Source of the DNA: Halobacterium salinarum DSM 3754
GTDB lineage: Archaea; Halobacteriota; Halobacteria; Halobacteriales; Halobacteriaceae
Direction: 5' to 3'
Assembly: GCF_008124605.1 (NCBI RefSeq)
Contig: NZ_VRYN01000001.1
Coordinates: 484,772-548,771 of the forward strand
Length of the DNA: 64,000 bases
The translations under genes were made by a program, and so were the position numbers. Of the stretch, positions 56,405 to 64,000 are shown piece after piece (positions within the stretch are counted from its first letter, which is position 1; each line of letters opens with the position of its first letter). The notes beneath the pieces are model-generated. The model searched no databases and was not told where the DNA came from. It saw only the letters and a program-made list of their open reading frames with translations.

Positions 56405-59400
56405 ATGAGTGGATTCGGTGACGTGCCCGACCAGTACGATCCCGCGGGCGTCGAGGAGCGGGTGTTCTCGTACTGGGAGGCCGTCGACGCGTACGAGCAG
56501 ACGGTGGATCATCGCGCCGACGCGGAGACGTTCTTCTTCGTTGACGGCCCGCCGTACACCAGCGGCGCGGCGCACATGGGCACCACCTGGAACAAGACGC
56601 TGAAGGACGCCTACATCCGCTACCACCGGATGCAGGGCTACGACGTAACCGATCGGCCGGGCTACGACATGCACGGCCTCCCGATCGAGACGAAAGTCGA
56701 GGAACAGCTGGGCTTCGAGTCGAAAAAGGACATCCAGGAGTTCGGCGAGGAGGCGTTCATCGAGGAGTGCAAGCGGTTCGCCGACGACAACCTCGACGGG
56801 CTGCAGTCGGACTTCCAGAGTTTCGGCGTCTGGATGGACTGGGACAACCCCTACAAGACCGTCGACCCGTCGTACATGGAGGCGGCGTGGTGGGCGTTCA
56901 GCGAGGTCCACGACAACGGCCTCGTCGAGCGCGGACAGCGCTCGATCAGCCAGTGCCCGCGCTGTGAGACCGCCATCGCGAACAACGAAGTGGAGTACGA
57001 GGACGTCACCGACCCCTCGATCTACGTCAGGTTCGACCTCGACGACCGCGAGGGCAGCCTGGTGGTGTGGACGACGACGCCGTGGACGATCCCCGCGAAC
57101 CAGTTCGTCGCCGTCGACGAGGACGGCGACTACCAGCAGGTGCGTGCGACGACGCCGGACGGCGAGACGGACGTCCTCTACGTCGCGTCGGAGTGCGTCG
57201 AGGACGTGCTGTCGGCGGGCGGCTACAGTGACCACGAGGTCGTGGCCGACCACTCGGGCAGCGACCTGATCGGGTGGTCGTACACGCCACCGCTGGCGGA
57301 CGCGGTGCCGGCGAACCCGACCGACGCCGACGGCACCCACGAGGTCTACCACGGCGACTGGGTGGAGGCCGACCGCACCGGCTTAGTGCATTCCGCGCCC
57401 GGCCACGGCGAGGAGGACTTCGAGCGCGGGGCGGAGCTGGACCTGCCGGTGTTCTGTCCGGTCGGCGAGGACGGCGTCTACACCGACGCGGGAGGCAAGT
57501 ACGCGGGGGCGTTCGTGCGGGACGCCAACGACGACATCATCGCGGACCTCGAAGCGCGGGACGCGATGCTCGCCAGCCAGACCGTCGAGCACAGCTACGG
57601 CCACTGCTGGCGGTGTGACACCGGCATCATCCAGATCGTCACCGACCAGTGGTTCATCACGATCACGGACGTCAAAGACGAGTTGCTGGCGAACATGGAC
57701 ACCTCCGAGTGGCACCCCGAGTGGGCGCGCGACAACCGGTTCCGGGATTTCGTGGAGAACGCCCCGGACTGGAACGTCAGCCGGCAGCGCTACTGGGGGA
57801 TTCCGGTCCCCATCTGGACGCCCGAGGACTGGAGCGGCGACGCCGAGGACGTGCTCGTGGTCGGCACCCGCGAGGAGCTCGCGGCGCTCGCCGACCAGGA
57901 CGTCGACCCCGCGTCCGTGGACCTCCACAAGCCGACCGTCGACGACATCACGATCACCGAGGATGGCACCGAGTACACGCGCGTGCCGGACGTCTTCGAC
58001 GTGTGGCTTGACTCCTCGGTGGCGTCCTGGGGCACCCTGAACTACCCCGAGCAGGAGAACGACTTCGACGAGCTGTGGCCGGCCGACCTCATCATGGAAG
58101 CCCACGATCAGACCCGCGGGTGGTTCTGGAGCCAACTGGGCATGGGGACCGCCGCGCTCGGCGACGTGCCCTACGAGGAGGTGTTGATGCACGGCTACGC
58201 GAACATGCCCGACGGCCGCGGCATGTCCAAATCCAAGGGCATCACGATCGAACCGAACGAGGTCATCGACGAGTACGGCGCGGATCCCATGCGGATGTTC
58301 CTGCTGTCGGTGACCCCGCAGGGCGACGACATGAGCTTCTCGTGGGACGAGACCGAGAACATGCAGCGGGACCTCAACATCCTCTGGAACGTGTTCCGGT
58401 TCCCCCGCCCGTACATGGCGCTCGACGACTTCGACGCCAACGTGCCGGCTGCGTTCGGCGGCGACGACGCCGGTGTCGGGATCGCCGACGCCGACCTGGA
58501 GACCGTCGACGAGTGGCTGCTGTCCCGGCTCCAGCACGTGAAAGCCGACGCCACCGCCCACTGGGAGGACTTCGAGCAACACCGTGCGCTGGACGCCGTC
58601 CTGGAGTTCGTCGTCGAAGACCTTTCACGGTATTACGTCCAGGTGGTGCGCGAACGCATGTGGGAGGACGACGCGTCGGCGTCGAAGACCGCAGCGTACG
58701 CCACCATGCAGCGCGTCCTGCTCGAAGTCGTGGCGCTGCTCGCGCCGTACGCGCCGTTCGTCACCGAGGAGCTGTACAGCCACCTCACCGGCGATCGGGG
58801 CTACGATACGGTGCATATGGCCGACTGGCCGACCGTCGAGGAGTCGCTGCGCGCGCCGGCCCTGGAGGCCGACGTGGCAGTGCTGCGCGCCGCCGAGGAG
58901 GCGGGCAGTCACGCCCGCCAGCAGGCCGGCCGGAAGCTGCGCTGGCCGGTCACGCGCGTCGTCGTGGACGCCGCCGAGGACAGCGTCGTGGACGCGCTCG
59001 ACGCCCACGGCGACCTGCTCGCGGACCGCCTCAACACGCGCGCGGTCGAGGTCGTCGAACCCGGGGCGGCCTGGGACGAGCTGGCGTACAGCGCCCGCGC
59101 GGACATGAGCGAGCTCGGGCCGGCGTTCGGCGACGACGCCGGCGCGGTGATGAACGCGCTCAACGACGCCCACGTCACCGACAGGGACATCGACGCGCTC
59201 GCCGAGCAGGTCGCCGCCGACCTCGGGAGGGACGACATCGAGTTGACCACGGAGATGGTCGAGTTCGTCGAAGAAACGCCCGAGCACGTCGCCGGCGCGG
59301 CGTTCGAGACGGAGACGGCGGCGGGAACGGTCTACGTCGACACCGAGTTGAACGAGGACGTCGAGAGCGAGGGGTACGCTCGGGAGGTCGTGCGCCGCGT

Positions 59401-59617
59401 CCAGGAGATGCGCAAGGAGATGGACCTGGCGATGGACGCCGAGATCCGCCTGGACGTGCTCGTGTTCGACGAGCGCGTAGGCGAGCTGGTCGCGCGCCAC
59501 GAGCCCCTCATCACAGAGGAGACGCGCGCCCGGGAGCTCGGGGAGGTCGAGGACGGCCACCGCGAGGAGTGGGACGTGGAAGGAACCACGATGATCCTGG
59601 AAGTCGAGGCGGTGTAG
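56405..59617 (+). CDS. ileS: Isoleucyl-tRNA synthetase
   Basis: The 1070-residue class I aaRS has HIGH-type GAAHMGT at residues 54-60, KMSKS-type GMSKSKGI near 605, and the editing domain (about 220-410: TTPWTIPANQFVAVD). It charges tRNA-Ile and edits Val-AMP. The N-terminus was set at ATG 56405, 30 nt after TATA-like ttgttcttt. Two Cys pairs (CPRCETA ~190, HCWRCDTG ~405) could bind zinc. The long C-terminal region is typical of the archaeal type. Confidence 0.97.
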   Translation: MSGFGDVPDQYDPAGVEERVFSYWEAVDAYEQTVDHRADAETFFFVDGPPYTSGAAHMGTTWNKTLKDAYIRYHRMQGYDVTDRPGYDMHGLPIETKVEEQLGFESKKDIQEFGEEAFIEECKRFADDNLDGLQSDFQSFGVWMDWDNPYKTVDPSYMEAAWWAFSEVHDNGLVERGQRSISQCPRCETAIANNEVEYEDVTDPSIYVRFDLDDREGSLVVWTTTPWTIPANQFVAVDEDGDYQQVRATTPDGETDVLYVASECVEDVLSAGGYSDHEVVADHSGSDLIGWSYTPPLADAVPANPTDADGTHEVYHGDWVEADRTGLVHSAPGHGEEDFERGAELDLPVFCPVGEDGVYTDAGGKYAGAFVRDANDDIIADLEARDAMLASQTVEHSYGHCWRCDTGIIQIVTDQWFITITDVKDELLANMDTSEWHPEWARDNRFRDFVENAPDWNVSRQRYWGIPVPIWTPEDWSGDAEDVLVVGTREELAALADQDVDPASVDLHKPTVDDITITEDGTEYTRVPDVFDVWLDSSVASWGTLNYPEQENDFDELWPADLIMEAHDQTRGWFWSQLGMGTAALGDVPYEEVLMHGYANMPDGRGMSKSKGITIEPNEVIDEYGADPMRMFLLSVTPQGDDMSFSWDETENMQRDLNILWNVFRFPRPYMALDDFDANVPAAFGGDDAGVGIADADLETVDEWLLSRLQHVKADATAHWEDFEQHRALDAVLEFVVEDLSRYYVQVVRERMWEDDASASKTAAYATMQRVLLEVVALLAPYAPFVTEELYSHLTGDRGYDTVHMADWPTVEESLRAPALEADVAVLRAAEEAGSHARQQAGRKLRWPVTRVVVDAAEDSVVDALDAHGDLLADRLNTRAVEVVEPGAAWDELAYSARADMSELGPAFGDDAGAVMNALNDAHVTDRDIDALAEQVAADLGRDDIELTTEMVEFVEETPEHVAGAAFETETAAGTVYVDTELNEDVESEGYAREVVRRVQEMRKEMDLAMDAEIRLDVLVFDERVGELVARHEPLITEETRARELGEVEDGHREEWDVEGTTMILEVEAV

Positions 59618-59627
59618 GCGGCCGCTC

Positions 59628-60203
59628 TTACCGTTTGACCGGAACGTTGCCGAACCGGACCGTGTGGCGAGTGAGCCGTTCGCCGCCGCCGTCGACGTAG
59701 TCGACGCCGACGATGGTCATCGTCGCGGGTGTTTCGCCGTCCGGCAGCGCGTACGTCGCCGACAGGGTGGCTGACTCGCCGACGCCGAGCCGGTCGGTGG
59801 CCGCGGTGCCGTCCACGCGGCTGCCGTTCTGGGTCGTGACGGTGCCCAACCGGAGTTCGTAGGGTCGGTCGCCGGTGTTTTCGACGGCGACCGTGAGTGC
59901 GAACCGCCAGCCGTCGGTGGCGGCGTGCACGGTGGCGTCCGAGAGCGTGGCGCTGCGGGCGGACGCCGCCAACAGGTCGTCGCCAGTGCCGACGGGTGGT
60001 GGCCCGGAGGTGGTTGCTGTCGGGCCGGTGATCGTGGCGGCGTCGTCGCCGTCACCGTCACCGAACAGCCCCGATTTGAGGAGGCCGACGAGCGTGCCGC
60101 CTTCGATGACCACCGGGATGCCGAACCCGATGCCGACGAGCGCGCGGATCAGCCAGCGACGCGGGACGCCGTCGTCGGTGTTGTCGGTGTCTGAATCAGC
60201 CAT
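59628..60203 (-). CDS. Oxidase-associated membrane protein (CbaE-like position)
   Basis: The 191-residue protein has one transmembrane segment near residues 18-45 (LIRALVGIGFGIPVVIEGGTLVGLL) and an extracellular beta-rich domain (about 85-191: FALTVAVENTGDRPYELRLG). It is the last gene of the ba3-oxidase operon. It resembles, in place and topology, the extra small gene (cbaE) reported with haloarchaeal ba3 oxidases. It may assist assembly or bind the electron donor; function unproven. Confidence 0.72.
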   Translation of the reverse strand: MADSDTDNTDDGVPRRWLIRALVGIGFGIPVVIEGGTLVGLLKSGLFGDGDGDDAATITGPTATTSGPPPVGTGDDLLAASARSATLSDATVHAATDGWRFALTVAVENTGDRPYELRLGTVTTQNGSRVDGTAATDRLGVGESATLSATYALPDGETPATMTIVGVDYVDGGGERLTRHTVRFGNVPVKR

Positions 60204-60226
60204 GAGTGAACAGGTGGGTGTGTGGG

Positions 60227-61924
60227 TTACACCGGGAAACCGGGGCTGCCGGGGGCGAGAACGCCGTCGGCGAGCATGCCGTACAGCGGGAGCCCGTACG
60301 CGATGATCACGAGGACGACCGCGATGGCCGTCCAAACCTTGAGGTTGTCGAGGATGCGGGGGCTGTCGGCGGGGCCGGATAACGCCGACGGGATCGAACC
60401 GTTGACCGAGAGCCGCCCCATGCCGGGTCGTGACAGCCACGTGCCCACCATCACGGCCAGGAACAGCGCCAGCGAGACGAACAGCAGCGTGCCGCCGATC
60501 GCGATCTGGAGTTGCATCTCGCTGATGGTGCCGACCACCGGATCAAAGGGGGCCGCCCCCTCACCGCGGAACAGCGGCTTGGCGGTGCGCCGTGGCAGCC
60601 CGGCGAGGCCGCCGCGGTGCATGGCGTTCGACATCAGCGTCATGCCGATCACCCAGACGAACGGCTGGATGGCCGCCAGCGTCCGGTGTTGGAGGCGTTT
60701 GCCGGTGATCTGGGGGACCAGCCAGTACGCGACGCCCATCATGGTCAGGGCGAACGCGGTGCCGACGGTGAGGTGGAAGTGGCCGGGCACCCAGATGGTG
60801 TTGTGGATGAGGTAGTTGATGTTCATGCCGGCGTTGATCATGCCGGAGAACCCGCCGGCAGCGAACACGAGCCCGGCAAGCGCCATCGCCGAGAACGACG
60901 GCTTGCCCCAGGGGAGCGCGCGCAGCCAGCCGATGTAGCCGCTGCCGCCGCGCTGGCGGGCGCCGTGTTCCAGGGACGCCACGACCGTGAACGCGGTCAG
61001 CAGCGACGGTAACAGCAGCATGAAGGTGTTCGTCATCGCGATGAATTTGAACCCTTCAGCGATCCCGGGGTCGGTGTACTGGTGGTGGAAGCCGACCGGC
61101 GTCGACAGCAACACGAACAGCACGAAGACGACGCGTGCCAGCGGATCACTGAACAGTTTGCCGCCGGCGAGCTTCGGGAGGATGGTGTACCACGCCAGGT
61201 AGGCGGGCAGCAGCCAGAAGTAGACGACGGGGTGGCCGAAGTACCAGAACAGCGTGCGGGTCAACAGCGGGTCGACCTGGCTGATCCACCCCATCGACCA
61301 CGGGATCAGGAACGCGACGACTTCGACGGCCACGCCGGCCGAGGAGAGATACCACATGACGAACGTCGCGAGCACCATGAACGTCTGGAGTGGGATGCGC
61401 TTGTCGGGGTTGTCCGCGCGCCACGCGCGATACGTCAGGAAGTAGTCGGCGCCGACGATCCAGGAGCCGACGATGAGCAGCGCCGCCCCGACGTAGAAGG
61501 CGGGGTGGGCTTGCAGCGGCGGATAGAACGTGTACAGCACGTTCGCGGAGCCAAAGGGCAGCTCCGGCGCGAACCCGTTGAGGATGGTGATGGCGGCCAG
61601 CGTGGTGCCGACGACCATCGAGATGAACCCCGTCCAGACGAGCCGTGGGTGCGAAAGCGGGCGGTCGAGGCTGCGTGTGACCGCCCACACGAAGAACCCA
61701 CAGATCAGGAACGTGGTGAACACGAGCGCCAGCAGCACGCCGTGGCCGGTCAACACCGTGTAGTACTGGGCGGCGTTGATCGGGAGCAGCGACCGGAGGT
61801 GCCCGGTGCGGTAGAGCGCTTGCACGAGGCCAAACAGGCCGCCGATGGCGAGCGCGACGAACCCAACGCCGAAATGCCATCTGACGAGCTTCGCTTCGGT
61901 CGGGAACTTGTCGATGAACGTCAC
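60227..61924 (-). CDS. cbaA: ba3-type cytochrome oxidase subunit I
   Basis: The 565-residue subunit has about 13 helices and the haem-copper ligands: VLTGHGVLLAL (low-spin haem His), YFGHPVVYFW (CuB His), GFHHQYTDP (two CuB His) and VPGHFHLTVG (haem His). The K-pathway is of the B-type family, as expected for ba3. It reduces O2 and pumps protons. It is downstream of and overlaps subunit II by 4 nt. The motif order matches the Natronomonas cbaA family. Confidence 0.93.
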   Translation of the reverse strand: MTFIDKFPTEAKLVRWHFGVGFVALAIGGLFGLVQALYRTGHLRSLLPINAAQYYTVLTGHGVLLALVFTTFLICGFFVWAVTRSLDRPLSHPRLVWTGFISMVVGTTLAAITILNGFAPELPFGSANVLYTFYPPLQAHPAFYVGAALLIVGSWIVGADYFLTYRAWRADNPDKRIPLQTFMVLATFVMWYLSSAGVAVEVVAFLIPWSMGWISQVDPLLTRTLFWYFGHPVVYFWLLPAYLAWYTILPKLAGGKLFSDPLARVVFVLFVLLSTPVGFHHQYTDPGIAEGFKFIAMTNTFMLLLPSLLTAFTVVASLEHGARQRGGSGYIGWLRALPWGKPSFSAMALAGLVFAAGGFSGMINAGMNINYLIHNTIWVPGHFHLTVGTAFALTMMGVAYWLVPQITGKRLQHRTLAAIQPFVWVIGMTLMSNAMHRGGLAGLPRRTAKPLFRGEGAAPFDPVVGTISEMQLQIAIGGTLLFVSLALFLAVMVGTWLSRPGMGRLSVNGSIPSALSGPADSPRILDNLKVWTAIAVVLVIIAYGLPLYGMLADGVLAPGSPGFPV

Positions 61925-62463
61925 GTATCAGTCACCTCGGATTGGTCGGCAGCCGCCTGCTGTGGGGGTGTGAACTCCGACTGCGGGACGACTTCGATGG
62001 AGCCCTCCATGGCGTGGTGGGCTGGCCCACAGTACTCGTGGCAGACGATGTGGTGTGTGCGGGCTTCGTCGAAGTTGACCGTGAGCTGTGCGACCTGCCC
62101 CGGGATCACCATGGTGTTGACGTTCGTGCCGACCAGCTCGAAGCCATGGGTGACGTCGCCGCTGGTGACGTGGAACGTCACGTTCGTGTCGGCGGGTACG
62201 CGGATCGGCTCGCTCGTCCCGGGAGAGAACGCGAACTGTCTGGCTTCGACGTACACGTCGTAGCTGTCGTCGTCGGCCTGGTAGACACCGGGGTCGCGGA
62301 AGTTGTCCGCGGCAGTCGGGTTGTCCGGGTTGACTGTGCCGCCGTCGTCGCCGACCATCGCAACGCCCGGGCCGAGTGAGCCGTAGACGATGGTTGCGAT
62401 GAACGCAACGATGAGTACGAACGCCGCGCCGAGCCAGAGTTTTTCGAATCTGTGAATCCTCAC
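61921..62463 (-). CDS. cbaB: ba3-type cytochrome oxidase subunit II (CuA)
   Basis: The 180-residue protein has one N-terminal helix (VRIHRFEKLWLGAAFVLIVA) and the CuA cupredoxin domain with HGFELVGTNVN and VCHEYCGPAHHAMEG, the CxxxCxxxHxxM binuclear copper site. GTG 62463 is chosen because the following RIHRFEKLW matches haloarchaeal CbaB. It accepts electrons from halocyanin and passes them to subunit I. Overlaps the cbaA ATG by 4 nt. Confidence 0.92.
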   Translation of the reverse strand: MRIHRFEKLWLGAAFVLIVAFIATIVYGSLGPGVAMVGDDGGTVNPDNPTAADNFRDPGVYQADDDSYDVYVEARQFAFSPGTSEPIRVPADTNVTFHVTSGDVTHGFELVGTNVNTMVIPGQVAQLTVNFDEARTHHIVCHEYCGPAHHAMEGSIEVVPQSEFTPPQQAAADQSEVTDT

Positions 62464-62468
62464 GTGAG

Positions 62469-63758
62469 TCACCCCATGATCGTCGGTCCGTTCCCGAGGA
62501 ACTCGATGAAGTACGTGAACGCCCACATCCCCACGAGAATGAGGAAGTAGACCGCAACGATGGAGAGCGTTCCAACCGGGTCGTACTCGTCGTGCCCGAG
62601 TTCGGTGTCGGGTTCGAAGGCGTCGGCCTCGGGGATCGCAGGTTGGTCGTCCGTGTCGCCGCCCGGCTCGTAGTCGAACGCCCCCGATGAGTCCGGGGCG
62701 GGCGTGCGCCGGTAGTAGCTCACCGCAACCGGGACCAGCATCGCAACCCCGACCGCGCCGGCGAACACGGCTGTCCAGAGGGTGCTGGCCGGAGAGACGC
62801 TGCTGCCGGCCGCCCCGCCGCCACCACCGCCAGTGGTGCCACTCGGGGGCGCGCCGACGACGATAGCGCCTTTCATCCCCATCGTGAGATGGGGGTTGCA
62901 GTAGTACGTGTACACGCCCGCCGTCTCGAACGTATGCGTGTGGGTGAACCCCTCGTTCTCGATGGGTTCGTGGCCGCCCCAGTCGGCGCCGTCGGGCTGG
63001 GCTTGGACCAACACGTTGTGCGTGTTCGAGGTCCACTTGAACGTCACCGTCGTGCCCGGATCGACCCGCACGGCTGCCGGCCCGAACCCGTACGTGCCGC
63101 CGTTGGCGTCAGCGCCGACCTCGACGGTCACCTCGTCGGTGCCGGTTTTGTCCGTGGTGTCGCCGGTGTAGTTCCCGGTCGCGCCGCCGTCGGCGCTTTT
63201 GGTGAACCAGTCGCCGTAGTCGGCCGCGACGGTCGGCTGATCGGAGCCGCCGCCACCGCCGCCGCCGCTGTCGCCGCCGACGACGATCGCGCCTTTCATC
63301 CCCATCGTGAGATGGGGGTTACAGTAGTACGTGTACACGCCCTCGGTGTCGAACGTGTGGGTGTGCGTGAACCCCGTGTTCTCGATGGGGTCGTGGCCGC
63401 CCCAGTCGGCGCCGTCGGGCTGGGCGTCGATCAGGATGTTGTGCGTGTTCGACACCCACTCGAAGGACACCGTCGTGCCCGGGTCGACCCGCACGGCTGC
63501 CGGCCCGAACCCGTACGTGCCGCCGTTGGCGTCCACCCCAACGTCGATCGTGACCTCGTCAGTGCCGGTCCGGTCAACAGTCGTTCCGTCGTAGTTGCCG
63601 ACGGCGCCGCCCTTGGCGTCGCCGGAGAACCATCCATCGTACGCTTGAGCCGCGGCCGCCCCGGTCGCCGCCGTGCCGGCCGCGACCGCCGTCGCAGTGC
63701 CGGCAGCGGCGCGCAGGACGCCGCGGCGTGAGAGCGCTGTGTCATCTAGTCTGGTCAT
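62469..63758 (-). CDS. Tandem halocyanin fused to CbaD-like tail
   Basis: The 429-residue protein starts with a Tat signal (SRRGVLRAAAGTATAVAAG). Two halocyanin domains follow (about 42-165 and 183-306), each with Cu ligands in SNTHN, YYCNPHLTMGM. A poly-Gly linker and a transmembrane helix (VFAGAVGVAMLVPVAVSY) lead to a second membrane helix near the end (GTLSIVAVYFLILVGMWAFTYF) like CbaD. It feeds electrons to the ba3 oxidase it precedes. ATG 63758; a GTG 9 nt earlier is also possible. Similar to the NRC-1 gene called hcpB. Confidence 0.92.
   Translation of the reverse strand: MTRLDDTALSRRGVLRAAAGTATAVAAGTAATGAAAAQAYDGWFSGDAKGGAVGNYDGTTVDRTGTDEVTIDVGVDANGGTYGFGPAAVRVDPGTTVSFEWVSNTHNILIDAQPDGADWGGHDPIENTGFTHTHTFDTEGVYTYYCNPHLTMGMKGAIVVGGDSGGGGGGGSDQPTVAADYGDWFTKSADGGATGNYTGDTTDKTGTDEVTVEVGADANGGTYGFGPAAVRVDPGTTVTFKWTSNTHNVLVQAQPDGADWGGHEPIENEGFTHTHTFETAGVYTYYCNPHLTMGMKGAIVVGAPPSGTTGGGGGGAAGSSVSPASTLWTAVFAGAVGVAMLVPVAVSYYRRTPAPDSSGAFDYEPGGDTDDQPAIPEADAFEPDTELGHDEYDPVGTLSIVAVYFLILVGMWAFTYFIEFLGNGPTIMG
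62869..63590. repeat. Tandem duplication of the halocyanin domain DNA
   Basis: Two copies of about 240 nt, offset by 423 nt (for example cctttcatccccatcgtgag at 62869 and 63292), are nearly identical. They encode the two blue-copper domains. The identity suggests a recent duplication or gene conversion. Confidence 0.85.
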
Positions 63759-63964
63759 CGTATGCACCTCGCGTTGGTCCCGTCACCGCCACAGGCGGCA
63801 ACGAGAGTGCGTTGGCACCGGGCAGCAGCCGTGGGACCGTGGCCGCCCTCCCCGTGTCCGTCCACGTCCCCGTATTTCGAAGGTGTCCTTTAGCAACGCT
63901 CGGTGATTCCAAGCGCGTAGGAATTCGTCAAAGCGTTTAGGGGCAGCGCTGGCAACGAGCGCGT
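63759..63964. promoter_or_regulatory. Divergent region, halocyanin operon / next gene
   Basis: On the plus strand, gcgtttagggg (63934-63944) lies about 26 nt before the ATG at 63965. On the minus strand, tgctaaaggac or gaaatacgggg (63870-63897) could start the oxidase transcript with a leader of ~90 nt. No other gene is visible. Confidence 0.4.
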
Positions 63965-64000
63965 ATGAACGTGCGACCACAGGTTATTGCGACCGTGATG
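63965..64000 (+). CDS. Start of a gene cut by the window end
   Basis: An ATG at 63965 opens MNVRPQVIATVM and continues to the window edge. A TATA-like element ~26 nt upstream supports a leaderless start. Too short to identify; the adjacent oxidase operon makes a haem or oxidase assembly gene conceivable, nothing more. Confidence 0.45.
   Translation, partial: MNVRPQVIATVM

Noticed and set aside
1-64000. CRISPR array
   Set aside because: No run of regularly spaced 24-40-nt direct repeats was seen; the only sizeable direct repeat is the halocyanin duplication.

Overview
The window is a GC-rich, densely packed archaeal chromosome segment whose proteins are strongly acidic. It encodes archaeal-only machinery (A-type ATP synthase, aRF1, TFB, Taw1, MCM, three-part RPA locus, CTP-type riboflavin kinase) together with haloarchaeal markers (halocyanins, Brp/Blh and CrtY retinal-pathway enzymes, a ba3-type oxidase). 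This combination points to Halobacterium, most likely H. salinarum or a close relative. That assignment comes from gene content and order; no search was run. Many genes have a TATA-like element about 26-32 nt before the start codon and no leader, as expected of haloarchaeal leaderless transcription. I used this spacing to choose several starts.

Layout. 1-5245: riboflavin kinase (cut by the edge), tRNA-wyosine enzyme Taw1, a 35-residue membrane peptide, a MinD-like ATPase, aRF1, a J-domain/ferredoxin fusion and a small zinc-ribbon protein. 5260-15987: the A-type ATP synthase operon on the minus strand (atpH-I-K-E-C-F-A-B ... D), interrupted between atpB and atpD by crtY (lycopene to beta-carotene) and a brp/blh gene (beta-carotene to retinal). 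16089-24353: a methyltransferase, a pilin-like protein, a secreted protein facing a membrane-anchored winged-helix regulator, etfBA, a PEBP lipoprotein, a prenyl diphosphate synthase and a DUF373 membrane protein. 24478-31790: a radical SAM protein, an Agl23-like membrane protein, a TRAM protein, an SDR lacking its catalytic dyad, a sugar nucleotidyltransferase, and the rpa/rpap/RHH cluster. 31981-44458: a short ProRS-like protein, tRNA-His, an adhesin-like lipoprotein, a reductase, a Upf1-like helicase, an S2P protease, an Fe-ADH, a cupin, an APH-type kinase and a Ski2-like helicase.

44509-46442: tRNA-Pro followed by a patch of visibly lower GC with an unknown protein, gene debris, two perfect hairpins and a PhiH1-repressor-like gene. 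I read this as a decayed integrated element. 46481-56352: a pilin-like gene, a 7TM histidine kinase, MCM with a mini-intein in its P-loop, two uncharacterised genes, a TFB, an HTH protein overlapping a MinD-like protein that has lost its Walker A lysines, a HIT protein and two small membrane proteins. 56405-64000: ileS and a ba3-type terminal oxidase operon. Its first gene encodes two halocyanin domains fused to a CbaD-like membrane tail.

The bioenergetic genes form a theme: the oxidase makes proton-motive force, the ATP synthase uses it, and crtY/blh supply retinal for the light-driven pump. The information-processing genes (MCM, RPA, TFB, aRF1, aaRS, helicases) form a second theme. I did not find a wholly new multi-gene system. 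The most novel features are the fusions, the degenerate enzymes, and the lower-GC patch after tRNA-Pro.
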